In this document: positions 32,585 through 42,993 of the stretch, in pieces
How positions within the stretch are numbered: the stretch's first letter is position 1
Layout: every line of letters starts with the position of its first letter
Origin: Meandrina meandrites
Lineage: Eukaryota; Cnidaria; Anthozoa; Scleractinia; Meandrinidae
Length of the DNA: 64,000 nt
Assembly: GCA_963693305.1 (NCBI GenBank)
Contig: OY855916.1
Location: 11,507,592 to 11,571,591, forward strand
Direction of reading: 5' to 3'
Position numbers and translations under genes: made by a program
The notes under the pieces: generated by a model
Seen by the model: the letters and a program-made list of their open reading frames with translations, nothing else
What the model was told of the DNA's origin: nothing
Databases searched by the model: none

Positions 32585-33478
32585 GCATCAACAACAACAA
32601 CAACAGGCTTTATTTGCATGACTGTAAAATTAATTTGTTACAATATTGCAAAAGCGTGGAAGTAATTAACTAATAAAGAAAAAATAAACACATCTGTAAA
32701 TATATGAAATTAATTACATTGATTAATTACATTTTTGTCACGTGCATCAAAGCAAGATGATATAAATTTAATTAATTGAATGTTCACAAAATAATTAGAA
32801 GAATTCATCAATTCTAAAATTAAATCAGTCACTGATAGCCGGCTAACATTTAGGATGAAAGGTTCTATTTTCTTGTAAAAATTATCTCTTATTGTTGCGT
32901 ATTTGGAACAATAAAAGAGAAAATGAATTTCATCGTCGGTTTGATTACAATCACAGACTGGGCAGAGCCTATTGTCTCTGGGCGTATTGTTATATCTGCC
33001 CAGTTCGATCATAAGTTTATGATTACCATTACTAATTCGTAATTTAGTTAAAGTTCTCCTATCAGGAACTTTCCTAGTTATCTCTAGAGATCTCTAGATA
33101 ATTGGAAGTAGCATACTCGTTCTTAAAAGATCTATAAAATTCTGACTAGTTTTTGAGAATGCTGTAGAGTATGCTGCCAATAAGAAATATATTTCTGTTT
33201 CATTAACCGTAGAAACATTTTCACTTTTGCGGTGTCTAATAAATCAGGACTAAAATTTTCAAAATTAAAATATTCGGATATTTTCATAAGATTAGAGTGA
33301 AAATTATTTTTACCAGCGGTGTGAAGATCTGATGAAATTAAAAAAGATTGTCTAACAAGAGAATCCGGTTGCTTGTTTTGGATGTATAACAAGTAATTGA
33401 GGATTCTTTGATTAATGGCAATAATTAGAGGAAATCGGCCAAGTTCAGCTCTGCACGCAACATTAGAAGCTTTATTAC
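32585..33478 (-). pseudogene. LINE-type retrotransposon 3' fragment (ORF C-terminus)
   Basis: Minus-strand frames at 33132-33680 and 32710-33012 encode the tail of a LINE polyprotein: a helical linker (RAELGRFPLIIAINQRILNY) and the Cys/His block LCPVCDCNQTDDEIHFLFYC that follows RT in many non-LTR elements. The frames are interrupted around 33010-33130. The element ends in a (TTG)n tail on the minus strand (CAACAACAACAACAACA at 32587-32603). It is 5' truncated at the border with PLE 1. The clade is not determined. Confidence 0.75.
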
Positions 33479-36400
33479 TAGCGGAGCTCCCGCGGGAGCC
33501 CAAAGCGCCCGCGGGCGGAGCATCCATAGCTATAGAATTTGGTAAACCATCAAGCCGAGAAAATTTGGTAGTCGCCCGCGTCCGTACGTATGTACGTACG
33601 TACGCACGGATTAGGCCTGGGGACGAGTTTATCTTTGTCCTTGATTTGGAGTCCTTACGCAAAAAGTAACACAAAAACATTTTTTAGTCTAATGCGCATG
33701 CTCTTTAGACTCTATGTAGTAGAAAAAAGCTGTTAGCAATCCCAAGGGAATGGTTCGGGATCGATAATCGTTCGGTGTAATTGTGCTTAAACAATAGCCC
33801 GCCTTATTGCGGACTTGGTGCGGTGATCGTAATCCAATCAGAAAGCAAGGATGTTGTTAACGAAGCAATGGTCGAACGGAGCTCGAGCACGACACGCACT
33901 TGTAAAAGAAATTGTCATGTATGTAATTGGAATAAATGTTTTACAGAACAAAATAATATGAATCCTCGTTTGCAAGTGTGAAGCCACTGAAAATGTTCTC
34001 CTTCCAGCTACATGTTTTTTTATAATCCCTGGGAAACGCAACGTGAAATCGACATCTTTTGATGAAAAAAATCCGGAAGTGACATTTTGTGTTCATAAAC
34101 AAAGAATAACTTTGAAAAAAATGGAAAATTAAATAAGATTGTAGTCAGCAATTGATTGTTCAATTCAACTGAAGCAGGATTTCATTCACAGAATGCACTA
34201 GAGTTCTGTTTTCACCATTCAAGATTCAATCTAGCGCTTGGAAACAAGACAGTGTAATCAAATTACATTTCGCGCGAAATTTGCATAAACATTGAAACTT
34301 GCCAAAAAGTAGTTAAGACAGAATGAAAACTCGCTTTAATAGTTATTGAATTCTGATCTGATTGTTATTTCCATGTATTGACTATTTGAAAGCTGTTCTC
34401 AGTCATGAAAACAAAACTCTTTCATTCAACTACTTGCAGTTTGGTAGACGTGAAAATATTTAACTTAATTAAATTACATTCTGCACGCAATGTTTTCTTT
34501 GCTCTCCTGTGTCGAAACGTTTAAGGAAATTGAAATCTTTGTTGAGTAGTATTGCATAAATTGCAAAGGAATTGAAAAAATATATATTGGCTTATTTTGA
34601 TGGGATTTAGGATATTTAGAATACTGAATAAGCGGCTGTATCTTGTCTATCTATGGGGCGGACCGTTATTTTTTGGAAGCGGGGGGATGAAATTTTTTCC
34701 AAGACAAACAATTTTTTTGTTCTCTATCGTTCTCTGTGAAAATATTTTTTTCCGGTGTCATCTTCCTGCAGACAATTTTTTTCATGCCTGCAAAAAATTT
34801 AGTTTGGCTTTTTTTGCTGTTGCAAACAAATTTTTCAGGATTCCCCGCCCCCCTCTAAATCTGTACGATCTTCCTATGGTCTACAACGCACTAATCTTTA
34901 AACATGAATCGATAAACTCAAACCCTAGGTAACATGTTTTTCCCATTTCAAATATCACATTTCGTCAACTTTCTAAATATATATACATAACTGAACCACT
35001 CTTACTACCAAACCTCTGCTACACCTCTTGCTCTATGCCGTAAATACCGAAACTATTTCAACATATTTCAACCGCACTAACAATCCATGACGCATTAGAC
35101 TCATGTACCCACTGGGTACTATTTTTTGGTTTGTTGAGAGTTAACTTAAATATCATAGAAACTTGTAAGAACACTATTACTTCAGCGTTTTGTTTTTCTC
35201 ACATTTTCTCATAATCTGGAGTTTCTGGACATTTCATTTCAACTTAAACGAAGCGGTTGTATGAAAAGGCGGCAAATAGTTGGTAAGACGCGAAGAAAGC
35301 AGGGTCGCCCACTACCTCTCGGAACGAGTTACTTCATTGGTTCTTAAAACAATAGAAAACAGGTCATAACAATGCCCCTATCCCTGAATAACAATAGAGG
35401 TAGTGTTTACAGCGGGCGAATGAAAATAGAGGTTCCAGAGAGGTAGTGTCTTACTGAGAAAGCATGCTGGAAAACATAGTTCTTCAGTCGTGAATATTTC
35501 TCACTCTATTTACTCATCTACATCATGAAAACACATGCCAAATGATTTAGGACAACCTCTTAACGGGAAGATCCGAAATAATTGCCGACATAGGACAATC
35601 ACCGAGAGTTGAAGCACTGCGGCTAACCAAGACTGAAAAATTAATTGAGCTGACATTGAGCTAAAATAAAAGTGAGCTCAGAGCCGGTGAAGTTCACTTA
35701 GTGATGGATAAAAGACTGTTAACAGCTACACCGAAAGGAAAGGAGAGATCGATCTCCGCTGATAATTCAAAACATGTCTATGTCGCTGGTGTTGGAGTAA
35801 GCCGTACAACGAGTGGCATTTTCGTTTCCAATATTGTGCTGGTTTGAAATTTTTGCCCTGCAGAATTTACAAGCCTTCTCCAAACCTGAGGTAACAAACG
35901 TAAATGTATATATGCAATAAGCATAAGTCTGATTTTATTGTGAGAATCTGTTTATACTATACTTCATTTATGAACGAATTTGAAGTTGTGTCGGTTTTCA
36001 GATCTTCCCGTAAATATTTATAATTCAATTAATGCTGCTTACAAACCTGTTCATGTTTGTACATTTCATACAGACATCGTTTATTAAATATTTCGTTTAG
36101 GTTAATTGTTTTGTGCTTTAGTTAGTGGAGTTAACTGTGATGTTCATGATTGACCATGATTGGATTTTGATAACAATATCAAATATTTATTATTAAGTTT
36201 CACGGATCAAAATCACGATTTCGCTTTATACGTACAGAAAAATCCTGCGAAACAAAACCGAGTAAAACTACTCAGCAATACTGCAAACCAATATATATTT
36301 AAGCGATCTATTATCCAACCGCTCTTTTTTTATACTCGCTTGCATTTGTTCTGTTTCTCTTATCAGCGAGTGTGTTGAAATCGTAAACCAATATTTCGCC

Positions 36401-38490
36401 GATTTCGTTGCGAGTTACCTGTGCTTGGCCGAGTAAGTTCAGACTTAACCTACCGCATATTTGCTTACCAGAAATGAAGAAAATTGAATCAGTTCTCTGC
36501 ATAAAATTCTCTAAGGTTTTTAGCAACGCGTACGGTAAAACAGAATTAGTTTATCATGCAACCAAACTGCAACGAAAAGAACACGGCTCAAAACAGTCAA
36601 AACAACATTGTGAGCTTATTCTAAGTTAGCGTGCACCACTTTCCAAATCACAAACTGCCACAATTCTTACACAAAATCTGCTTTAAAATGACTTACAAAA
36701 CCGACACCATCAATTTGCAGAGTTTGTTTTCCGCCGTGAGTTTTGTTTGCCGTAGCGTGAGTTCATTTTGTTTACTGTGTTTAGCAGCGAGTTTACTTAG
36801 TTTGTTTTTCTGTATTTTGTTTTTGCCTTGAGTTGTTTTTTTTTTGCCCTAACTGTTTTGCAGTAAATCAAAACAAGACCAAGGTCCTTTTAACATTGAA
36901 TAAGTCATAAAGGTTTATTAATTAGTGTGCAGTAAACGTGGTATAAAGTTTTACTAAGATTTGTTGTGCGCCTACGTGCATACGTGAAGGAACCCAATAA
37001 AGTGCACGGAAGATGACCTCAAACAGTTTCTTACCTTCGCCTCAAACTACCATCCCAAACTTGGGTATACATGGTCAATCTCCTCCGCTAAACTCTCGTT
37101 CTTGGACATGTACCTTATACCTCGTGATGACCGCATCGCAACATCAATTTACTACAAAGAAACGGATAGCCACTCTTACCTCAACTTCAAATCGTCGCAT
37201 CCCTTCAAGTGTAAAGCGGCTATACCAACAAGCCAATTTTTACGACTGCGTAAAATCTGCAGCGAGGACGACGATTTCGAAGAATCAGCGACCACAATGG
37301 AGTCTTTCTTCAACGCGCGTGGTTATCCTGTCCAACTTGTGCGGGAGGGTAGACGTAAGGCAGCGTCTACATCAAGAGCTCACCTACTGGCTGGAAAGAA
37401 CGCAAACCAGACCGCGACTAACAGAGTGCCAATGGTCACAACATATCATCCAAAGAACACGCCCGTCAGTAACATATTAAGCCGTAACCATAATATCCTG
37501 GCAGATGATGATTCCACCAAACTCATCTTTTCTCAACCGCCACTAAAGGCTTACAGACGGGCCAAAAACCTGAGGGACCTGTTAGTCCATTGCGACTTTC
37601 CAGCACAAACAGAGCAAGAACCGGGCACCTACCCCTGCGGTCGTACCATCTGCCATACTTGCCCCCACATCAACCAGTCCACCTCAATTCCATCACCAGG
37701 GGGACAAATCAAGATCACAGGGCATTTTACATGCACTACAGATAATGTCATCTATTGTATGTCGTGCCGTAAATGCCCTGCGTCAGTCTACATCGGGGAG
37801 ACAGGCCGCAGATTGACGGACCGCTTCCGAGAACACCGCCTCGACGTCATTCACAAGAAAAATGACTTGCCTGTGGTATTTCATTTTAACAGACCAGGCC
37901 ACTCACTTGAAGACGCCCGGGTCGCCATACTAAAATCAGGGCTAGCAAAGAAAGACGTCCGCCAACGAGAGGAGATGAGACTACTCTTCCAGTTTCAAAC
38001 GCTCAGCTCCCCAAGGGATGAATCGCGACTTTTCTTTCATATGAATTACACACGCGCGCGCAAATTTTTGGCGCGTGCCAGTAACATTTTCAAAACATTT
38101 TCAAAATGGCACACGACTACAAATAACGAACTCGTTATTTCTTCGTGCCACCCTGAAGAAGGCAGTATTGCCGAAACGTCGGTGCATTTTATACCGCCAT
38201 TTAGCGTCATTAAGAAACATTAACAATTAATTTTATTTTAGAACCTGTCACAGGCAAAAAATTCAGAATTATTAACCTCGAAATTAAATATATTGACATC
38301 GCTTTCGTCAACCATGAGAGGTTTTTACATGTAAGATATCAAGTTTAACCATGAGCGATTAAAAATTAATTTATTTTGTACCTATATGGGCCACTGTATA
38401 AGCTTAGAAATAGTGTGGCTACTTATTTGGTAACACTGTAATTAAATTGAGCAAAAAAATAATAAATGGGAGCTCCGCATTTTAGGCCTG
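33479..38490 (+). mobile_element. Penelope-like retroelement (PLE) copy 1
   Basis: The copy begins AGCGGAGCTCCCGCGGGAGC, followed by the paired motif AATTTGGT...CGAGAAAATTTGGTA and a TACG/CGTA simple repeat at about 33583-33610. It ends with GGGAGCTCCGCATTTTAGGC. The same borders, inverted, delimit PLE copy 2 inside the Polinton. The only coding part left is the end of RT plus a GIY-YIG endonuclease (37012-38223). A T-rich repeat-like block lies at about 34640-34880. The whole is a 5'-rearranged PLE with long terminal noncoding DNA. Confidence 0.75.
37012..38223 (+). CDS. PLE reverse transcriptase C-terminus plus GIY-YIG endonuclease (5' truncated)
   Basis: The frame is open from the truncation point (37012), upstream of the first Met at 37102. 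It gives the RT thumb/linker (SFLDMYLIPRDD, AAIPTSQFLRLRKIC), then a Cys-rich linker (CGRTICHTCPH), then the GIY-YIG nuclease: CMSCRKCPASVYIGETGRRL and FREHRLD at about residues 220-250 from 37102. In intact Penelope-like elements the endonuclease nicks the target for RT priming. The RT catalytic half is absent because the sequence changes abruptly at about 37010 to the noncoding repeat. No frameshift occurs in the remaining part. This fragment cannot mobilise itself. Confidence 0.85.
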   Translation, partial: DDLKQFLTFASNYHPKLGYTWSISSAKLSFLDMYLIPRDDRIATSIYYKETDSHSYLNFKSSHPFKCKAAIPTSQFLRLRKICSEDDDFEESATTMESFFNARGYPVQLVREGRRKAASTSRAHLLAGKNANQTATNRVPMVTTYHPKNTPVSNILSRNHNILADDDSTKLIFSQPPLKAYRRAKNLRDLLVHCDFPAQTEQEPGTYPCGRTICHTCPHINQSTSIPSPGGQIKITGHFTCTTDNVIYCMSCRKCPASVYIGETGRRLTDRFREHRLDVIHKKNDLPVVFHFNRPGHSLEDARVAILKSGLAKKDVRQREEMRLLFQFQTLSSPRDESRLFFHMNYTRARKFLARASNIFKTFSKWHTTTNNELVISSCHPEEGSIAETSVHFIPPFSVIKKH

Positions 38491-38504
38491 CCTAAATCTA
38501 TATA

Positions 38505-38510
38505 TTAACC
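38505..38510. repeat. Polinton target-site duplication TTAACC (left)
   Basis: TTAACC abuts the left TIR and matches 63393-63398. The first T of the right copy is shared with the TIR end, so 5 bp (TAACC) is certain and 6 bp is the standard Polinton size. Confidence 0.8.
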
Positions 38511-38676
38511 ACACACATAGAAGTTACTGGTTCTGGGACAAAATTTTTAAAACAAATATAACAAAGCTTTATTATAAAGAAACTCGGCTCCCATGCTCGC
38601 CTCGTTTCTTTATAATAAAGCTTTGTTATATTTGTTTTAAAAATTTTCTCCCAGAACCAGTAACTTCTATGTGTGT
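38511..38676. repeat. Terminal palindrome of the left TIR (73-bp arms, 20-nt loop)
   Basis: The outer arm 38511-38583 and inner arm 38604-38676 are reverse complements with a single mismatch (GGGACAAAA against GGGAGAAAA when aligned). The loop 38584-38603 is GC-richer (TCGGCTCCCATGCTCGCCTC). Confidence 0.95.
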
Positions 38677-38840
38677 GCTGGAATTTGAGAGAAAATAAGA
38701 AAGCATGACCCCCGAGCGAGGGGTATGTCACAAAAAATAATTATTTTCTTTTTAAAAAATGCCCGCACTGTATAATATACAAAAGTGTCTCAGAATTATT
38801 TTCCATTTGAACAATTATCTGCTCTTGTATATACGTCGAG
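38511..38840 (+). repeat. Polinton left TIR, 330 bp
   Basis: It begins ACACACATAGAAG and ends ATACGTCGAG, directly before the polymerase ATG at 38841. The outer 166 bp is a palindrome. The inner 164 bp contains TATAATATAC and TTGTATATAC, which are TATA-like and may form the promoter for the polymerase gene. Confidence 0.95.
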
Positions 38841-41800
38841 ATGGCAGCCGCGAAATTTTCGTCTAATGTTCTGCAAACTTTTTACAGTCCAATAGCGAGG
38901 GAGCAAAATAGAAATCTTCCTCAACCATTACAACCTGAACGTGTTCCTGTACGTGATGTGTTTAAAATAAGTCAGAGTAATTTCCAGGAATGGCTTCGTG
39001 TATGGATAATGAATGTATCTCAAACAAACCCAAACAACAAAGATATTTATATGTTTAAAAATGCAAACAAAGAAAAGTATACCAATTTGATCGAACAGGA
39101 AATTCTAAAGTTGGGAAGTGTAAAGGTGAGCTTCGGGCTAAAAGTAAACTTTGAAATAGAAAGGAACGGAGAAACGCAAGAAATGTCGCACTATTTCAAA
39201 GAGGACCAGCCGCACGTTTTTACCAGGTATGACAAAGAACAGATAGAACAAAAATACGAAGAATTCATGGGAAGAATAAAGGGAGAAATAGAAAACTGGT
39301 CATTGCAAGGATCAGGATGGGAAATTGAAAGTATAGAGCTAGCATACGTGAACGTTGCAAAATATCAGCCACTGCGCGGAGGAACCTATTTGCCACTTCC
39401 ACCCAATCTGGCAAAAAAGAAGGCAATAATAAATGTGAAAAATAAAGACAACGAATGCTTGAAGTGGGCTCTAAGAGCTGCATTATTTCCTCCAAAAGAC
39501 GGTGTGCATCCTGAAAGACCAAGCAAATATTTCAAAAATGACGGGATAAATTACGAGGGGATAGATTTTCCAACACCGGTAAAACAAATAGACAAGCTTG
39601 AAAAACAAAACCCAAACCTGGCAATAAACGTGTTCGGATGGGAAAAAGACACAGTGATAGTGCACAGAATAAGCAGTAAAGAAAAAAGCGTGAAAAGAAT
39701 AAACCTGATGTTGATTGAGTCAGGGGAGAAACAGCATTACTGTTGGGTAAAAAGAGAAAGCGCTTTGCTGTTCGATAAGGCAATAAACAATAAAACTTTC
39801 TACTGCATGAGGTGCTTAACACGTTTCACAAGAGCGCACACGCTGGTGGAACACGAAAAGTACTGCAACGGAGTGAATGGCAGACCAACAAAAATAGATA
39901 TGCCGGAAGAGGGGGAAAACATCCTCGCTTTTCAAAATTATCAGAAACAGATGAAAGCTCCCTACGTGATATACGCGGACTTTGAGGCACTGGTAAAAAA
40001 GATACAAGGCTGTGAGCGCTACCCGGAAAGCAAGAAAAAATGCAAAAGTTACACAGAAAAGACCGAGTGGCATGAAGCGTGCGGGTATTCATACATTGTT
40101 GTGAAAAGCGACGGAGAAGTAACAGGGTCAAAAGTTTACAGGGGCGAAAATGCGGTAAAGTCATTTCTGGAAAGCATAATGCAGGAAAAGGAAAAAATAA
40201 GAGAAATGCTCACCCAACAGAAACCTGTAACAATGACACACGAAGACTGGTATGACTTCAAAAACGCATATAACTGCCACATCTGTGAAAAGAAACTGGT
40301 AAAAGAAAACTATTGGGATTCATTGCCGGTCTACACTAAAGGTCTTATATCAGGAAAAGAAAAATACCAGGGCCAATATCACAAGAGGTGCTTTTTCAAC
40401 GAGCAAAAATATCAAAGGAAAGAATTTGAACAATTGGGCTGTTATGGAACAGAAAAAGGTGAAGAATTTGAAATTATAATACTGAAAAAACCGGAGCAAA
40501 AGGACAAGCAGAAAGCAAAACAACAAACCAACTGTTATTTATGTCAAAAGCCACTGCTCCAAAAGAACAACAGAGACGCGGTAAAAGACCATTGCCACAT
40601 AACAGGTAACTACCGAGGAGCGGCGCACAACCAATGTAACCTTAAACTGAGAATAAATCCCAAGACGGACCAGATACCAGTTGTATTTCACAACCTGAGG
40701 GGCTACGACGCGCACCATTTAATGCAAGCGATGGCAAATTTGCAAAAAGATGTGAAATGCGTCGCAAACAACATGGAGAAGTACATAACCATTTCGGTAG
40801 ATGGTTTGCGTTTTATAGACAGCTTGAACTTTTTGCAAGGAAGATTGGAATCGCTGGTAGAAGCAACGCCAAAGGAGGCACTAAAAATCACATCAACATT
40901 ATCAAATGGCAGTGATCTGCTTTACAAAAAGGGAATTTACCCATACGAGTACATGGATTCATTTGAAAAATTCAGCGAAACAAGTCTGCCAAAAAAAGAA
41001 GACTTCTACAGCAAACTCAACGACGAACACATTACAGAAGATGAATACGCTCACGCGCAGACAGTATGGGAGACTTTTGATTGTAAAACATTGGGAGATT
41101 ACCATGACCTTTATGTGAAAACAGATGTAGCACTGCTGGCAGATGTATTTGAAAATTTCCGTAAACTGTGTTTGCAGCAGTACGGTCTTGACCCGGCGCA
41201 CTATTTCACATCACCAGGTCTATCATGGGATGCACTCTTGAAAAAGACGGGTGTCGAGCTTGAGTTGTTTACGGACCATGAAATGCATCTCTTTGTGGAA
41301 AGGGGGATACGGGGAGGAATCTCGATGGTAAGCAAAAGATACGCAAAGGCAAACAACCCATTAGTATCGGATTATGACCCAAGCAAACCGAACAGTTACA
41401 TAATGTATCTGGACGCAAACAACCTGTACGGCTGGGCAATGAGCAAGCCTCTCCCCAAAAGCGGATTCAAATGGAAACGCGTGATGCCGACAGAGGAGGA
41501 AATAATGAACAAAAAAGAAAACGCAAAGAATGGCTGGATCCTTGAAGTAGACCTGGAGTACCCGGCGGAGCTGCATAAAGAACACAACAGCTACCCGCTG
41601 GCGCCAGAGAAAAAGGTAGTGAAAAAAGAAAACATGTCGGACTACCAAAAGAATCTGATAAAAGAATTAGACCTGAAAATCCCAAACAGCAATAAGCTGC
41701 TGCTGACACTTGAGGACAAAAAAGACTACGTGGTTCACTACGAAAACTTGAAGTTCTATCTAAAGCAGGGGATGAAACTGAAGCGCGTAAAAAGGGCGCT

Positions 41801-41846
41801 GGAGTTCGAACAAGAGTGTTGGATGGAGCCGTACATTCGGACATAG
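38841..41846 (+). CDS. polB: Polinton DNA polymerase B, N-terminal and exonuclease part (interrupted gene)
   Basis: These 1001 codons of a family B, protein-primed-type DNA polymerase would replicate the element. In order: N-terminal region; a C2H2-like finger (YCMRCLTRF...EHEKYC, about 320-343); the 3'-5' exonuclease with YADFEA (about 378-383), NLRGYD (about 616-621) and YHDLYVKTD (about 753-761); and polymerase motif A, MYLDANNLYG (about 853-862). Between Exo I and Exo II sits an endonuclease VII-like zinc module (CYLC...DHCHITGNYRGAAHNQCN, about 563-600), preceded by a degenerate copy (CHICEKKL...YHKRC, about 478-517). The start is the first ATG after the TIR. The frame stops at TAG 41844-41846; motifs B and C follow in another frame from 41857, so the gene is split. 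Confidence 0.93.
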   Translation: MAAAKFSSNVLQTFYSPIAREQNRNLPQPLQPERVPVRDVFKISQSNFQEWLRVWIMNVSQTNPNNKDIYMFKNANKEKYTNLIEQEILKLGSVKVSFGLKVNFEIERNGETQEMSHYFKEDQPHVFTRYDKEQIEQKYEEFMGRIKGEIENWSLQGSGWEIESIELAYVNVAKYQPLRGGTYLPLPPNLAKKKAIINVKNKDNECLKWALRAALFPPKDGVHPERPSKYFKNDGINYEGIDFPTPVKQIDKLEKQNPNLAINVFGWEKDTVIVHRISSKEKSVKRINLMLIESGEKQHYCWVKRESALLFDKAINNKTFYCMRCLTRFTRAHTLVEHEKYCNGVNGRPTKIDMPEEGENILAFQNYQKQMKAPYVIYADFEALVKKIQGCERYPESKKKCKSYTEKTEWHEACGYSYIVVKSDGEVTGSKVYRGENAVKSFLESIMQEKEKIREMLTQQKPVTMTHEDWYDFKNAYNCHICEKKLVKENYWDSLPVYTKGLISGKEKYQGQYHKRCFFNEQKYQRKEFEQLGCYGTEKGEEFEIIILKKPEQKDKQKAKQQTNCYLCQKPLLQKNNRDAVKDHCHITGNYRGAAHNQCNLKLRINPKTDQIPVVFHNLRGYDAHHLMQAMANLQKDVKCVANNMEKYITISVDGLRFIDSLNFLQGRLESLVEATPKEALKITSTLSNGSDLLYKKGIYPYEYMDSFEKFSETSLPKKEDFYSKLNDEHITEDEYAHAQTVWETFDCKTLGDYHDLYVKTDVALLADVFENFRKLCLQQYGLDPAHYFTSPGLSWDALLKKTGVELELFTDHEMHLFVERGIRGGISMVSKRYAKANNPLVSDYDPSKPNSYIMYLDANNLYGWAMSKPLPKSGFKWKRVMPTEEEIMNKKENAKNGWILEVDLEYPAELHKEHNSYPLAPEKKVVKKENMSDYQKNLIKELDLKIPNSNKLLLTLEDKKDYVVHYENLKFYLKQGMKLKRVKRALEFEQECWMEPYIRT

Positions 41847-41856
41847 TTAATAGAGG

Positions 41857-42993
41857 ATGAACACAGAATTCAGAAAGCAAGCAAAGAATGACTTTGAAAA
41901 GAACTTTTACAAGCTGATGAATAACTCAGTTTTCGGCAAAACCATGGAAAACCTGCGCAACCGAGTAGATATAAAAATAGTCCGCAGCAATGAGAAAGAC
42001 AAAATAAGGAAATTGGTCGCAAGCCCTCTGTACGCAAGGCACGTAATATTTACAAACGACTTGGTGGGCATTGACATGCACAAAAGCCGCCTGCTGCTCA
42101 ACAAGCCGGTCTACACAGGAATGACAATCCTTGACAAAAGCAAGATACTGATGTACGACTTCTTTTACAACCACCTGAAAAAGCAGTACGGCGAGAAATG
42201 CGAGCTCCTGTACACTGACACGGACAGCCTGCTGCTGAAGATAGAAACAGAGGACGTCTACAAAGACATAAAAGCAAACGAAAACTTCTATGATACATCA
42301 GACTACCCGAAGGAGCATCCGCTCCACTCAACAGTGAACAAAAAGGTTTTGGGAAAAATGAAAGATGAGTGCGCGGGGACCCCAATATCGGAGTATGCGG
42401 GACTGAGGTCAAAGATGCACACAATCATGACGGAAGGTGAAAGCAAAAAGGGAATAGACAAAATAAAGAAAGACTTCCCTGAGACGGAAATAAAAGAGTG
42501 CACCTGCGAAGGAAAAAAAGTGCAGGCAATAATGACAAAAGACGCAGAGTTGGTCAAAAAAATAAAAAAGAAACATCCGAAAGCAAGAGTGTCACAATGC
42601 TGTAACATGATAAAAGTGGACGAAATAAACGTAAGAAAAGCGAAAGGCGTGGAAAAGAACGTTGTTAAGAAACAGATAAAGCATGAACAGTACAAGCAGG
42701 TGCTGTTCAGCAAAGAGCAGATGTGGCACGGAATGAACATTTTGCGAAGCGAGGGGCACGAAATCTACGGCATGCATGTAAATAAAATTTCACTGTCCCC
42801 GTTTGATTCAAAGCGCTGGATAGCTGACGACGGGGTAAATACAAAAGCTTACGGGTACAACAGTGCAATGGAAGAAATGGAAGCATTATTAGCTACTACA
42901 GAAATGGAAGAAATAGAATTAACAAATACAGAAATGAAAGAAATAGAAGAAGCGCTGAAAGGGTGTGGGGTAAACCCCACTGAGATGTTATAG
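41857..42993 (+). CDS. polB: Polinton DNA polymerase B, palm/thumb part (second half of interrupted gene)
   Basis: This continues the polymerase in a frame shifted by +1 from 38841-41846; the short stretch between (41847-41856) contains stops. Motif B (KLMNNSVFGKTMEN, about residues 20-33) and catalytic motif C (YTDTDS, about 119-124) are intact. The C-terminal part has a Lys-rich segment, then QMWHGMNILRSEGHEIYGMH, and an acidic tail. It ends six bases into the convergent integrase gene (stop at 42988). As it stands, neither half alone would be an active polymerase. Confidence 0.92.
   Translation: MNTEFRKQAKNDFEKNFYKLMNNSVFGKTMENLRNRVDIKIVRSNEKDKIRKLVASPLYARHVIFTNDLVGIDMHKSRLLLNKPVYTGMTILDKSKILMYDFFYNHLKKQYGEKCELLYTDTDSLLLKIETEDVYKDIKANENFYDTSDYPKEHPLHSTVNKKVLGKMKDECAGTPISEYAGLRSKMHTIMTEGESKKGIDKIKKDFPETEIKECTCEGKKVQAIMTKDAELVKKIKKKHPKARVSQCCNMIKVDEINVRKAKGVEKNVVKKQIKHEQYKQVLFSKEQMWHGMNILRSEGHEIYGMHVNKISLSPFDSKRWIADDGVNTKAYGYNSAMEEMEALLATTEMEEIELTNTEMKEIEEALKGCGVNPTEML

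Noticed and set aside
38148..38190. Possible hammerhead ribozyme at the end of the PLE ORF (CTGAAGAAGGC...GCCGAAACG)
   Set aside because: The stem-loop and GAAAC are present, but an extra A breaks the core geometry after CTGAAGA and flanking stems are not convincing.
39265..42740. Many minus-strand ORFs across the DNA polymerase region
   Set aside because: They are antisense shadows of the polymerase frame, with low-complexity Phe/Leu/Ser-rich translations.
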